Assembly: GCA_017475235.1 (NCBI GenBank)
Contig: JAFVGA010000004.1
Coordinates: 1-64,000 of the forward strand
DNA from: Eubacterium sp.
GTDB taxonomy: Bacteria > Bacillota > Clostridia > Lachnospirales > Lachnospiraceae
DNA length: 64,000 bases
Direction: 5' to 3'
Part shown: piece after piece, positions 34,344 through 42,387 of the stretch
How positions within the stretch are numbered: position 1 is the stretch's first letter
How the letters are laid out: the number at the start of each line of letters is the position of its first letter
Position numbers and translations under genes: made by a program
Notes under the pieces: generated by a model
The model's database searches: none
Told to the model about the DNA's origin: nothing
Seen by the model: only the letters and a program-made list of their open reading frames with translations

Positions 34344-35652
34344 TTTGACCTCCTTTCGCCATCTCGACGAAGAATTCTTCCACGTCGATAGCCTCTGATT
34401 CTATTTCTTCCTCGGTCACTTCTTTGATAAGTTTTCCGTCTAAAATAAATCCATAGCATGAACATAGTTTGCCCATCTCGCCAAGGATATGACTTGAGAT
34501 CAGGATTGTTGTGCCATTAGCATTCATATCTAGAAGCATTTTTCTAATCTCAACAATCTTGATTGGATCAAGACCGTTTGTTGGCTCATCCAAAACTAAA
34601 AGCTCTGGGTTTCCCATAATCGCATTAGCAATTCCAAGGAGTTGCTTCTGTCCCATTGAAAAACTCTTAACCTTGTCTTTCATTTTATTCATAAGGCCAA
34701 CCTTTTGTAATGCTTCTTTGATAGCAGAGTCTGGGTCCTTTAATCCTATTAGTTCTGCTCTATATTTAAGGTTCTGATAAGCTGACATATAATTGTAGAA
34801 TGTAGGATTTTCAATAATAAATCCTATTCTATTTCTAACCTTAGCCATCTCATTTCCTGTCTTACCAAAAACTGAAATCTCACCCTCATTTATAGGAGTC
34901 ATTCCAAGAAGCAATCTCATAAACGTCGATTTACCAGCACCATTTCTACCGATAAGTCCATAGATGCTTCCCTCTCTCAAATGAAGTGAAACTTTGTCGT
35001 TAGCTGCGTGGTTTCCATACATTTTTGTAAGGTCCTTACTCTCAACGATGTAGTTCTCTTCTCCAGGAACAACAGTCTTTGTAATAAATGAGAACTTCTC
35101 AATTCTCTTTAATGTCTCAGATAAAATACTATCTACATCAGCTCCTTCTATATCTAACCCTTCGGCTTTGAAAGTATTGAACTTTGTAATGCCAAAAAAC
35201 TCTCTTGCTAAAGCTTTTAGGTAATCCATTCCATACTGCAAATCTGCGTTCTTTCCACCGGCTGTAGTTATGTAAACCATACGATCTGCGTTACATTTTG
35301 GTGTGACTACACCTTCAGTATTCATATCGAATGTAATACCACAAACGTTTACCTGCTCAATATAATCCTTCAACGCTGCAGGGAAACTCATATCCCAATA
35401 TGGCGCAGCTATTACAATCGCATCAGCAGATGCAAATTGTTTTGCGTATTTAAACATCTCATCACTAAAGTCACTCGTCTCTTGTAATTGCATACGTTTG
35501 CTAAGTTGATCTTTAGTTAATGCCCTAATACTTCCGTCATTAAGTTTTACTTCCTCTATTTCTCCGTCCCACTTCTTAAGCACCGCATCAGCTAGCACTT
35601 TGGTTCTAGAGTCATCTGTAAAGCAAGCATTAATGTAGAGTAATTTGCTCAT
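34336..35652 (-). CDS. Fusion of a flavodoxin-fold NAD(P)H oxidoreductase with an ABC transporter ATPase
   Basis: 438 residues in one uninterrupted frame. Residues 1-190 resemble FMN-dependent NADH-azoreductases: KLLYINACFTDDSRTK at the start, APYWDMSFPAALKDYIE (83-99) with GITFDM after it, and VYITTAGG (126-133). Residues 201-438 are an ABC ATPase: Walker A GRNGAGKS (235-242), signature FSMGQKQ (331-337), Walker B LLVLDEP (351-357) and SSHIL. The start at 35652 has AAGGAG 9 nt upstream; the frame extends 8 codons beyond it. The permease follows with an overlap. I know of no standard protein with this domain order. Confidence 0.9.
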   Translation of the reverse strand: MSKLLYINACFTDDSRTKVLADAVLKKWDGEIEEVKLNDGSIRALTKDQLSKRMQLQETSDFSDEMFKYAKQFASADAIVIAAPYWDMSFPAALKDYIEQVNVCGITFDMNTEGVVTPKCNADRMVYITTAGGKNADLQYGMDYLKALAREFFGITKFNTFKAEGLDIEGADVDSILSETLKRIEKFSFITKTVVPGEENYIVESKDLTKMYGNHAANDKVSLHLREGSIYGLIGRNGAGKSTFMRLLLGMTPINEGEISVFGKTGNEMAKVRNRIGFIIENPTFYNYMSAYQNLKYRAELIGLKDPDSAIKEALQKVGLMNKMKDKVKSFSMGQKQLLGIANAIMGNPELLVLDEPTNGLDPIKIVEIRKMLLDMNANGTTILISSHILGEMGKLCSCYGFILDGKLIKEVTEEEIESEAIDVEEFFVEMAKGGQNG

Positions 35653-35683
35653 AAAAATTCTCCTTCCGAATCTCACTAGTATT

Positions 35684-35714
35684 ATTATATCACCATCTGA
35701 GCAGAGTTTGTAAA
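35684..35714 (-). promoter_or_regulatory. Promoter of the flavodoxin-ABC operon
   Basis: TTTACA, 19-nt spacer and TATAAT on the minus strand, with a TG element (TGATATAAT) compensating for the long spacer. It ends 31 nt before the start at 35652. Confidence 0.5.
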
Positions 35715-35770
35715 TATAAAAATAGAGAGAATAATAAATCTATTTATTATTCTCCCTATTTTTATATTTA
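35711..35770 (-). terminator. Terminator of the greA-lysS transcript
   Basis: A 60-nt palindrome in which 28 of 30 positions pair, ending in T/A tracts. It lies 60 nt after the lysS stop. Confidence 0.75.
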
Positions 35771-35773
35771 TAT

Positions 35774-35820
35774 ATTGGGCGAAGCCCTGAGCGAAAACGA
35801 GCTGCGCTCGTTTGAGCTAA
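35774..35820 (-). repeat. Composite 3'-UTR element, copy 2
   Basis: Read on the minus strand behind lysS: AAACGAGC-GCA-GCTCGTTT, then TCGCT, then GGGCTTCGCCC, the same order and spacing as copy 1 behind the AEC gene. Both precede a long A/T-rich terminator. Confidence 0.65.
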
Positions 35821-35830
35821 ACTCTGCTCA

Positions 35831-37336
35831 TTAATCTAAACTCTTTAGTGTTGGGAATAATAATACATCCCTGATTGCTTCAGAATCTGTTAGAAGCATT
35901 ACCATTCTATCAATACCGTATCCGATACCGCCTGTTGGTGGCATACCGATTTCTAATGCATGCAAGAAGTCTTCATCAGTAGTATTTGCTTCTTCATCTC
36001 CTGCTGCTAACAACTCTTCCTGAGCCTTAAATCTTTCTCTCTGATCGATTGGGTCATTAAGCTCTGAGTAAGCGTTTGCCATTTCCCAACCATTCATAAA
36101 GAACTCGAATCTTTCCACATACTCTGGATTGTCAGGTTTCTTCTTTGTAAGTGGTGAAATCTCAATCGGATGATCCATAACAAATGTTGGCTGAATCAAA
36201 TGTTCTTCCACGAACTCTTCGAAGAATAAGCTTAGGATATCACCCTTCTTGTGATGTGGTTCGAATTCAACATGATGTTCCTTAGCTAGTGCCTGCGCCT
36301 GCTCTAGAGTCTTAACTTCATTCCAGTCAATGTTTGCATATTTCTTAACTGCATCCACCATTGTAATTCTCTCGAATGGCTTTCCAAGGTCCATCTCCTG
36401 ACCCTTGTAAGAAATCTTTGTGCTTCCGCAAACTTTCTCAGCTAAATATCTAAACATTTCTTCTGTCAAATCCATCATTCCGTTGTAGTCAGTGTACGCT
36501 TGGTACAACTCCATCAAAGTAAACTCAGGATTGTGACGTGTATCAAGTCCTTCATTTCTAAATACTCGACCAATCTCGTAAACCTTCTCAAGTCCACCAA
36601 CGATTAGTCTCTTCAAATATAGTTCAAGAGAAATTCTAAGTTTTACGTCCTCATCTAGTGAATTGTAATGAGTCTCGAAAGGTCTAGCTGCTGCTCCACC
36701 CGCATTGTGTACAAGCATAGGTGTCTCAACTTCCATGAAACCTTTGTCGTCTAAAAATCTTCTTACTTCACTGATGATTTTTGAACGCTTAATGAATGTC
36801 TCTTTAGTTTCTGCATTCATAATAAGGTCAAGATATCTTTGACGATATCTTAAATCTGTATTTGTAAGTCCGTGGTGCTTCTCTGGTAGAATCTGGAGGC
36901 TCTTTGTTAGAAGTTTTACTTCGCTAGCGTGAATTGAAATCTCGCCAGTCTTTGTTTTGAAAACTTCACCCTTGATACCGATGATATCACCAATGTCGAA
37001 CTTCTTGAAATCTTTATAGTCATCCTCGCCAATACTGTCTCTAGCTACATATGACTGAATGTTTCCCTCACGGTCCTGGATATTACAGAAAGATGCTTTA
37101 CCCATTACACGCTTAAGCATTAGTCTACCTGCAACAGTTACAACTTTCCCTTCAAACTCGTCGTAATTATCCTTGATTTCCTGAGTGTGATTTGTAACAT
37201 CGTACTTTGTCACCTCAAAAGGATTCTTTCCGCGCTCTTGAAGATCAGTAAGCTTTTCTCTTCTTACTTTTAAAAGCTGCTTCTCGTTTACTGGCTGCTG
37301 ATTATTATTGTTATTGTTTTGATTATCGTTTCCCAT
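35831..37336 (-). CDS. lysS: Lysyl-tRNA synthetase (class II)
   Basis: 501 residues. An Asn/Gln-rich head (about 1-20) precedes the OB-fold anticodon domain and the class II catalytic domain, with [15 protein letters not shown] (motif 2) and [13 protein letters not shown] (motif 3). It charges tRNA-Lys. The start at 37336 is preceded by GGAG at 8 nt; a start four codons upstream is less well placed. It follows greA by 31 nt, a common pairing in Firmicutes. Confidence 0.96.
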   Translation of the reverse strand: MGNDNQNNNNNNQQPVNEKQLLKVRREKLTDLQERGKNPFEVTKYDVTNHTQEIKDNYDEFEGKVVTVAGRLMLKRVMGKASFCNIQDREGNIQSYVARDSIGEDDYKDFKKFDIGDIIGIKGEVFKTKTGEISIHASEVKLLTKSLQILPEKHHGLTNTDLRYRQRYLDLIMNAETKETFIKRSKIISEVRRFLDDKGFMEVETPMLVHNAGGAAARPFETHYNSLDEDVKLRISLELYLKRLIVGGLEKVYEIGRVFRNEGLDTRHNPEFTLMELYQAYTDYNGMMDLTEEMFRYLAEKVCGSTKISYKGQEMDLGKPFERITMVDAVKKYANIDWNEVKTLEQAQALAKEHHVEFEPHHKKGDILSLFFEEFVEEHLIQPTFVMDHPIEISPLTKKKPDNPEYVERFEFFMNGWEMANAYSELNDPIDQRERFKAQEELLAAGDEEANTTDEDFLHALEIGMPPTGGIGYGIDRMVMLLTDSEAIRDVLLFPTLKSLD

Positions 37337-37367
37337 TATAATCTCCATCCACTTTTGTGGTTATTGT

Positions 37368-37850
37368 TTACGCCTTCTGTACGTCTAAAATCTTATATCT
37401 AACTTCTCTGTTTCCAAGTTCGATTTTAACTGTCTCACCTTTTTTGTGTCCAACTAAAGCTTCGCCTACAGGTGACTCGTCTGAAATCTTACCCATCAAA
37501 GTGTTAGCGTTTGTAGAGTTAACCATTTCGTATTCCATAGTCTCTTTAAGTTCCATGTCACGAATCTTGAAAGCTCTGCCGATACCAATCACGCTGGCAT
37601 CCATATCTTTATCTCTAATGACCTCTTTGTTTTTGAGCATGTTCTCAATCTCTCTAATTCTAGCCTCGATTTTTGCCTGCTCATCTTTAGCAGCATCGTA
37701 CTCAGCGTTCTCTGATAAATCACCCTGCGCTCTAGCCACTTTAATCTTTTCGGCCACTTCATCTCTCTTTACTAATTTTAGGTCTTTCAACTCGTTTTCC
37801 AAATCTTTAACCTGTGATTTGGTAAATACTAGTTTTTTATCCTCTCCCAT
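37368..37850 (-). CDS. greA: Transcription elongation factor GreA
   Basis: 160 residues, normal length. The N-terminal coiled coil (about 10-75) carries the acidic tip region GDLSENAEYDAAKDEQ that enters the polymerase to trigger RNA cleavage. The C-terminal globular domain has SPVGEALVGHKKG. GGAGG precedes the ATG. It is the first gene of the greA-lysS transcript. Confidence 0.96.
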   Translation of the reverse strand: MGEDKKLVFTKSQVKDLENELKDLKLVKRDEVAEKIKVARAQGDLSENAEYDAAKDEQAKIEARIREIENMLKNKEVIRDKDMDASVIGIGRAFKIRDMELKETMEYEMVNSTNANTLMGKISDESPVGEALVGHKKGETVKIELGNREVRYKILDVQKA

Positions 37851-37928
37851 TTTGAAACCTCCATATATGTAAATTCATCGATTTTTCTTATGTTGTACCC
37901 GAATTTCCTCCTCCAGGCACCACTGAAT

Positions 37929-37957
37929 ATAATACTCTACTTACCCCTCATCGTCAA
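37929..37957 (-). promoter_or_regulatory. Promoter of greA-lysS
   Basis: TTGACG, 17-nt spacer, TATTAT on the minus strand. It leaves a leader of about 70 nt before the greA ATG. Confidence 0.65.
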
Positions 37958-37961
37958 CTAA

Positions 37962-37999
37962 AAAATGGCTATTTGGACACTGTTCCAAACGGCCATTTT
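37962..37999 (-). terminator. Terminator behind the dihydrouridine synthase gene
   Basis: A 16-bp stem with one mismatch (37962-37977 with 37984-37999) directly at the stop codon of dus, followed by a T-run on the minus strand. Confidence 0.8.
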
Positions 38000-38989
38000 C
38001 TATAAGATTTTCTGTGTCAATTTTTCTAACTCGTCCATTGATTCTACAAGGTTACATTCCTGTCTTAGGCTTGCAGAATGTGGCAATCCATGCGTGTACC
38101 AAGCCACATGTTTTCTCATTTCACGCACGCCAGTGTACTCTCCTTTATAGTCGCAAAGCATCTTTCCGTGCCTAATAATCATATCTCTTATTTCTTTTCT
38201 AGTAGGCTTCTCTATTAGCTTGCCAGTTTCAATATAAGCCTTAACCTGCGCAAAAATCCAAGGATTACCCTGAGCTGCCTGACCAATCATAACTGAGTCA
38301 CAACCCGTCTCATCAAACATTCTCTTTGCATCCTCGGCAGACTTTATATCTCCGTTTCCAATAACAGGAATACTCACTGCGTTTTTAACATCACGAACGA
38401 CATCCCAATCAGCTTCTCCACTGAAATACTGCTCTCTCGTTCTTCCGTGAATACAAAGCGCTGCTGCACCAGATGCCTCAGCCACCTTTGCCAACTCAAC
38501 AGCCTGATTGTCATTCAACTTAAAACCTTTTCTAAATTTAACACTTACTGGCTTATCAATCGCATTAACAACCTTTGTGATAATCTCCTCAGCCAGTTTC
38601 AAATCTGTCATCAAGTATGAGCCCTCATGATTGTTCACAACCTTAGGTACAGGACAACCCATATTAATATCAATAAAGTCACAATTACCCTCGCACACCT
38701 TCGCAGCCATATCAGCCATAATATCCGGGTCCGCGCCAAAGAGCTGGATTCCAATTGGATGATCATCAACTGGTGTGTCAAAATACTTTTTAACAATTGG
38801 ATGGTCACTTTCTGCAATTTCTAACAAAGGCTCAGTGTTTTTATTGTCATAGTAAATAGCTTTTGCACTCACCATCTCGGATACAAACAAATCTGCGCCC
38901 TGTTCTTTGCACAACAATCTAAATGGCAGGTCCGTTGTCCCTGCCATTGGTGCCAATGATATTCTGTTTTTGAAAATCTCGTTAGCCAT
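38000..38989 (-). CDS. tRNA-dihydrouridine synthase
   Basis: FMN enzyme that reduces uridines in tRNA D-loops. The TIM-barrel start is ISLAPMAGTTDLPFR. The catalytic Cys is in NMGCPVPK. FMN/tRNA motifs CIHGRTREQ and IGNGDI are present. 329 residues fits DusB-like proteins. It starts directly after the coaX stop with no gap, so it is translationally coupled to it. Confidence 0.94.
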   Translation of the reverse strand: MANEIFKNRISLAPMAGTTDLPFRLLCKEQGADLFVSEMVSAKAIYYDNKNTEPLLEIAESDHPIVKKYFDTPVDDHPIGIQLFGADPDIMADMAAKVCEGNCDFIDINMGCPVPKVVNNHEGSYLMTDLKLAEEIITKVVNAIDKPVSVKFRKGFKLNDNQAVELAKVAEASGAAALCIHGRTREQYFSGEADWDVVRDVKNAVSIPVIGNGDIKSAEDAKRMFDETGCDSVMIGQAAQGNPWIFAQVKAYIETGKLIEKPTRKEIRDMIIRHGKMLCDYKGEYTGVREMRKHVAWYTHGLPHSASLRQECNLVESMDELEKLTQKIL

Positions 38990-39760
38990 TTATTTCTTAT
39001 TCTTCTCGTAAATAATTCTCATTCCCTGAAGAGTTAGTTCCTGATCATACACATCAATAAAGTCAGTGTTCTCGTAAATAATCTTTCCAAGTCCGCCTGA
39101 TGCTACAACCTTAACATTTTCGTAGTCGCACTCTTCTTTCATCTTATCAATAATATATTTTGCCTGACCAATCTGTCCATAAACAATTCCAGCCTGCATA
39201 CTTGTAATAGTATCAGTCGCAAGAATAGTTTCTGGCTTTTTAATTTCAACTTCAGGTAACTTTGCAGTCTCATCCCAAAGAGCCTTCGCACTAATTCTAA
39301 TTCCTGGCACAGTCACGCCCGCGTCAAAGGTACCCTCAGGTCCAATCAAATCGATAGTAGTCGCTGTACCAAAATCCATAACGATACATGGTCCACCATA
39401 CAACTCATATGCAGCCACTGCATCAACAATACGATCTGAACCAACTTCTCTTGGATCAGTTCTGTTAATCTTAATTCCAGTTTTTGTACCAATACCAACA
39501 ACCATTGGCTCAATGCCAAAGTATTTGATGATTCCACTATTTAGTGAATACATAACTTTAGGCACAACCGAAGAAATCACAACATCTTTTATGTCCTTAA
39601 TGTCGTGTCCTTTCTTCTCAATCATCTCGGCAATCTGTGAGCCGTACTCATCAGATGTACATGATGCTTGACTTGTAAGTCTGAATGTTGCAACAACATT
39701 CTTTCCTTCCAAAAGTCCAAGCGTAATATTTGTATTTCCAACATCGATAACTAATAACAT
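38990..39760 (-). CDS. coaX: Type III pantothenate kinase
   Basis: First step of coenzyme A synthesis. The ASKHA-fold phosphate loop is [13 protein letters not shown] (about 4-16). [13 protein letters not shown] and DFGTATTID are the conserved substrate and ATP motifs. 256 residues is a normal length. AGAAGGAA precedes the ATG, which lies 2 nt after the DUF6145 stop. Confidence 0.95.
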   Translation of the reverse strand: MLLVIDVGNTNITLGLLEGKNVVATFRLTSQASCTSDEYGSQIAEMIEKKGHDIKDIKDVVISSVVPKVMYSLNSGIIKYFGIEPMVVGIGTKTGIKINRTDPREVGSDRIVDAVAAYELYGGPCIVMDFGTATTIDLIGPEGTFDAGVTVPGIRISAKALWDETAKLPEVEIKKPETILATDTITSMQAGIVYGQIGQAKYIIDKMKEECDYENVKVVASGGLGKIIYENTDFIDVYDQELTLQGMRIIYEKNKK

Positions 39761-39762
39761 TT

Positions 39763-40137
39763 TTATTCCTTCTCTTTCAATTCCTTAAGTGCATTATAGT
39801 AAAGTTCCACTGATTCTAAAAGTTCTTTTTTATCTCTTTGAATTTCTCTAATCTTCATCTCGCTTCCGATATCATCGTAAAGCAAATCTCCCTCGTCTGC
39901 CTGAGTGACAAGTGTAAGTTTTCCGCCTTCGTCAAACTCTAAAAGTAAAACTCCACCTACGTCCTCGGTGAACAACACACACATAATCTGCAACTCTTGT
40001 TTCACTCTCTCAGGAAGACTATTAAACTCTTCATTCAAATAGAACTTCTTTTCATAAGCAGATGCCCCGCACAAAACTTTTGTGCCTTCACCTGTCTCGT
40101 TAAAGTCTTCTGGTTTTTGCATCAAATCTTTATCCAT
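39763..40137 (-). CDS. DUF6145-like small protein
   Basis: 124 residues, soluble, acidic, ending in a charged helix. It resembles DUF6145 of Lachnospiraceae as I remember it: [28 protein letters not shown] and [13 protein letters not shown]. The start is set at 40137, where AGGAG lies 5 nt ahead; the frame runs 14 codons further upstream into a terminator hairpin, so those codons are not real. It precedes coaX and dus in one operon. No function is known. Confidence 0.78.
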   Translation of the reverse strand: MDKDLMQKPEDFNETGEGTKVLCGASAYEKKFYLNEEFNSLPERVKQELQIMCVLFTEDVGGVLLLEFDEGGKLTLVTQADEGDLLYDDIGSEMKIREIQRDKKELLESVELYYNALKELKEKE

Positions 40138-40158
40138 CATTACTCCTAAAAAATAAAG

Positions 40159-40177
40159 GGCGCGATTTTCTCGCGCC
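40159..40177 (-). terminator. Intra-operon terminator between the SH3 gene and the DUF6145 gene
   Basis: GGCGCGA and TCGCGCC with a 5-nt loop, then CCTTTATTTTTT on the minus strand. No promoter is seen between it and the DUF6145 start 22 nt away, so it may be only partly efficient. Confidence 0.75.
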
Positions 40178-40182
40178 ACTTT

Positions 40183-40629
40183 TTATTCAATCTCTTCTAC
40201 CAAATCACCTTTTACATAACCTGTTACGCCATTGTATCTTATCTTATACCAGTCGCCAGATTTTTTGATGATTTCTAATTCTTGATCATACTCTGCCTGT
40301 TCAACCAAATCACCATCTTCTGAAGGCTTGCTTCTGATATTAAGAGTTTCTGTAGTGACTTTTAGTTTGCCAGCGCTTGCTGTCTCTTCCTCAGTAGTCT
40401 CTTCTTCTGTAGTAGCTTCTTCAGTCTGCTTTTCAGTTTTCTTTTCTGTGGTAGGGGCTTCAGTAGTCACTGTAGTATCTGCCTCTTCTAGTTTTTTAGT
40501 TTCAATATTACTCATTAGAATAGCGCCCGCTGCAATAAGTACCACTAATATTATTATGATCGCGAATAACACTCCATTACTGTGTCTGCGAAATGTATTT
40601 CTAAAAATGTTTTTATTATTTCTTTTCAT
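40183..40629 (-). CDS. Membrane-anchored SH3-domain protein
   Basis: 148 residues: a basic head, one membrane segment (about 20-42), a Thr/Glu-rich linker (about 50-90) and a C-terminal bacterial SH3 domain (about 91-146; VTTETLNIRSKPS, GDWYKIRYNGVTGYV). Such domains bind peptidoglycan. The start at 40629 is chosen because a near-consensus promoter sits 10 nt upstream; a TTG frame start at 40668 would be the -35 box itself. There is no Shine-Dalgarno sequence, so the mRNA is probably leaderless. Confidence 0.85.
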   Translation of the reverse strand: MKRNNKNIFRNTFRRHSNGVLFAIIIILVVLIAAGAILMSNIETKKLEEADTTVTTEAPTTEKKTEKQTEEATTEEETTEEETASAGKLKVTTETLNIRSKPSEDGDLVEQAEYDQELEIIKKSGDWYKIRYNGVTGYVKGDLVEEIE

Positions 40630-40639
40630 AGTGGTTAAG

Positions 40640-40668
40640 ATTTTATCACTATGAATAGACGTTGTCAA
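40640..40668 (-). promoter_or_regulatory. Near-consensus promoter of the SH3 gene, placed for a leaderless mRNA
   Basis: A perfect TTGACA, 17-nt spacer and TAAAAT on the minus strand, ending 10 nt before the ATG at 40629. The expected transcript start leaves a leader of about three nucleotides. Confidence 0.78.
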
Positions 40669-40712
40669 TTATTAGGATTTTTGCATTAGTGTCGTTATTT
40701 TATTGCAAGAAA

Positions 40713-40739
40713 AAAGTCGTAACACGAAGTTACGACTTT
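40713..40739 (-). terminator. Terminator of the DUF6465 gene
   Basis: A perfect 11-bp stem (40713-40723 with 40729-40739) followed by TTTTTT on the minus strand, 24 nt after the stop. Confidence 0.85.
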
Positions 40740-40763
40740 GATTTCTTAAGTCAAATCGACATC

Positions 40764-41093
40764 TTATAGAGCTACATCGCCTTTCTTTCTGTCGATTACG
40801 TAGTAAGCTTTTCCGTCTTCTGGTTTAACATAAATGTTAACTGAAGTCATTGTCTTCTTACCACTCTTCTTTGTGTAGTCAGCCTTTACAGCCTTCTGAA
40901 TCTTTTCTACGTTGAACTTGTTTCCAGCGAACTCAACGTAAACGTTATTAGTTTTCTTCTTAGCTGCTGGCTTCTTAGCTGCTGTTTTCTTTGCTGCTGG
41001 CTTCTTAGCTGCAGTCTTCTTTGCTGCTGTCTTCTTAGCAGTAGTTTTCTTAGCTGCTGTTTTCTTAGCAGTAGTTTTCTTTGCTGTTGCCAT
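40764..41093 (-). CDS. Histone H1-like DUF6465 protein
   Basis: 109 residues. The first 48 are repeats of the type KTAAKK / KPAAKK, like the tails of H1-type histones and some bacterial nucleoid proteins. The rest is a small alpha/beta domain (VYVEFAGNKFNVEKIQKAV, VNIYVKPEDGKAYYVI) that I recognise as DUF6465. DNA binding through the basic tail is likely but inferred. The start at 41093 has AGGAGG at 9 nt; the ATG two codons upstream is too close to it. Confidence 0.85.
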   Translation of the reverse strand: MATAKKTTAKKTAAKKTTAKKTAAKKTAAKKPAAKKTAAKKPAAKKKTNNVYVEFAGNKFNVEKIQKAVKADYTKKSGKKTMTSVNIYVKPEDGKAYYVIDRKKGDVAL

Positions 41094-41138
41094 GATCATT
41101 TTCCTCCTAAAATCTTTTCAAAAAATTTAAAATAGCTA

Positions 41139-41159
41139 TTGTAAATTTGTTTTTTACAA
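41139..41159. promoter_or_regulatory. Inverted repeat upstream of the DUF6465 gene
   Basis: TTGTAAA, 7-nt gap, TTTACAA, about 45 nt before the start. It could be an operator or a small hairpin. The rest of the 177-nt gap is very A/T-rich. Confidence 0.3.
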
Positions 41160-41184
41160 TCTTGAATAAGTGTACCACTTTTAT

Positions 41185-41230
41185 AAAAAAATGCAACAAA
41201 TTTTATTCAAAAATTTTGTTGCACTTTTTT
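41185..41230 (-). terminator. Terminator behind the DUF1858 gene
   Basis: TGCAACAAA and its complement TTTGTTGCA within a longer A/T stem, with A and T runs of six at both ends. Confidence 0.75.
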
Positions 41231-41276
41231 AGTTTTAAAAATTTTATTCTCTAAAAAATTTTTTCAAAAAATATTT

Positions 41277-41486
41277 TTAGTCTTCTTGGTTTTCTAAAAA
41301 CTCATTTAGTTTTTTTGTCATTTCGTCTGCGTCAATACCGTGAACCATACAAGCTTCTTCCAAACTTTCTCCTTGAGCTGCTGGACAACCAACGCAGTGC
41401 ATTCCCTCTGCCATCAAAATTGGAACGCAACCAATATTCATTGCTACTATATCTGCAATAATCATATCCTTTGTAACTTTTGCCAT
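41277..41486 (-). CDS. DUF1858 (prismane-associated) redox-disulfide domain protein
   Basis: 69 residues, one domain. It starts MAKVTKDMIIADIV and has the CVGCPAA motif whose Cys pair could form a redox disulfide; such domains are often found with hybrid-cluster proteins. GGAGGAAAT precedes the ATG. It follows the sortase gene by 51 nt. The partner protein is not in the window. Confidence 0.9.
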   Translation of the reverse strand: MAKVTKDMIIADIVAMNIGCVPILMAEGMHCVGCPAAQGESLEEACMVHGIDADEMTKKLNEFLENQED

Positions 41487-41537
41487 GATTATTTCCTCCT
41501 TGTAATTAGTTTCTTCTATTATAAACGTTTTTTATTT

Positions 41538-42314
41538 TTAGTCCACCACTTCTTCGCCGCGGTAGATTGCAACGAGCTGTCTGTTTCCATAATCATCCAC
41601 ACATGTGGAGAGTAATGCAACCTTATCGTGAACTCCCGGAGTTCCAGTTTTAAATTTGTAAGTGCTCTTGCTCTTCAAATCGTTGATCCACTTTTTGAAA
41701 TCTTCATCTGTCTTAAATCCAAACTTGTAAATACTCTCGTTTGTCTTCTGCGTAGAGAAAGCGCTAAACACATAGTACTTGTAATGTCTGTAACCCGAGT
41801 ACACGTCAAAGACCTTGTGGGTTCTAGCAAACTTTTTCTTTCTATATTTCATTAGATCAGCAAACATTGAACCGTCTAACATGTTGTGTCCATAAATGAT
41901 ACAACCTCTCGAGTTAAGTCCTGCAGTTCTATAGTCGACAAAGATTGAACCCGCTCCGTTTGAAACTTTGTCTGAACCGTGAGTTAAATAAAACTTGTTG
42001 TCTTCGTGCCAGACGATTGGATACTGAATTCTTGAATTATCTAACTTGATGTAGCCAACTGCTTCGTCGTTGTACTTCATCATAGCCTTGTAGTTCCAAT
42101 ACCACTTTTTACTTTTGCTTGAAAAATCTACTCCACCATTTCCAGTGTTTGTCTGTTCAAACATTTTGTCAATCTCAGCATACTTTGCTTCGTCCTCTTT
42201 GTAGCCTAGGTACGAATCCGTCAAACTATAAGACGCGTAAATTAGTGCAACTGCTGCTGCACATAAAATTACAATTCGTATTATGTTAAAAGTTTTTGCT
42301 GGGATTTTTTTCAT
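41538..42314 (-). CDS. srtB: Class B sortase
   Basis: Membrane-bound transpeptidase that attaches surface proteins to peptidoglycan. 258 residues with an N-terminal membrane anchor (about 10-30). The catalytic residues H143 (IIYGHNM), C238 (LLSTCVDD) and R245 (GNRQLV) are all present, in the class B arrangement. AAGGA precedes the ATG. No substrate with a recognisable NPxTx sorting signal was found in the window. The gene starts right behind the aldolase terminator. Confidence 0.93.
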   Translation of the reverse strand: MKKIPAKTFNIIRIVILCAAAVALIYASYSLTDSYLGYKEDEAKYAEIDKMFEQTNTGNGGVDFSSKSKKWYWNYKAMMKYNDEAVGYIKLDNSRIQYPIVWHEDNKFYLTHGSDKVSNGAGSIFVDYRTAGLNSRGCIIYGHNMLDGSMFADLMKYRKKKFARTHKVFDVYSGYRHYKYYVFSAFSTQKTNESIYKFGFKTDEDFKKWINDLKSKSTYKFKTGTPGVHDKVALLSTCVDDYGNRQLVAIYRGEEVVD

Positions 42315-42332
42315 TGTGTATCCTTAAATTAT

Positions 42333-42361
42333 TTTGGCGAAGCCGCTGGGACTTCGCCAAA
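42333..42361 (-). terminator. Terminator of the aldolase gene
   Basis: TTTGGCGAAG and CTTCGCCAAA form a perfect 10-bp stem 27 nt after the aldolase stop, followed by A/T-rich sequence leading into the sortase ribosome site. Confidence 0.65.
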
Positions 42362-42387
42362 TTTGTTTCATAAATTTTGTTCTACAA

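Noticed and set aside
33448..35830. Insertion sequence or composite transposon around the flavodoxin-ABC operon
   Set aside because: The facing repeats are 3'-UTR hairpins, with no transposase and no target duplication seen.
40138..40179. Longer start of the DUF6145 protein
   Set aside because: The extra codons are the terminator hairpin, and the ribosome site fits the start at 40137.
40630..40668. TTG start for the SH3 protein 13 codons upstream
   Set aside because: The TTG is part of the TTGACA -35 box and the extra codons are promoter sequence.
40950..41090. Repeated GCTGCTT-type units
   Set aside because: They encode the Ala-Lys repeats of the DUF6465 protein; there is no sign of a CRISPR or regulatory repeat.
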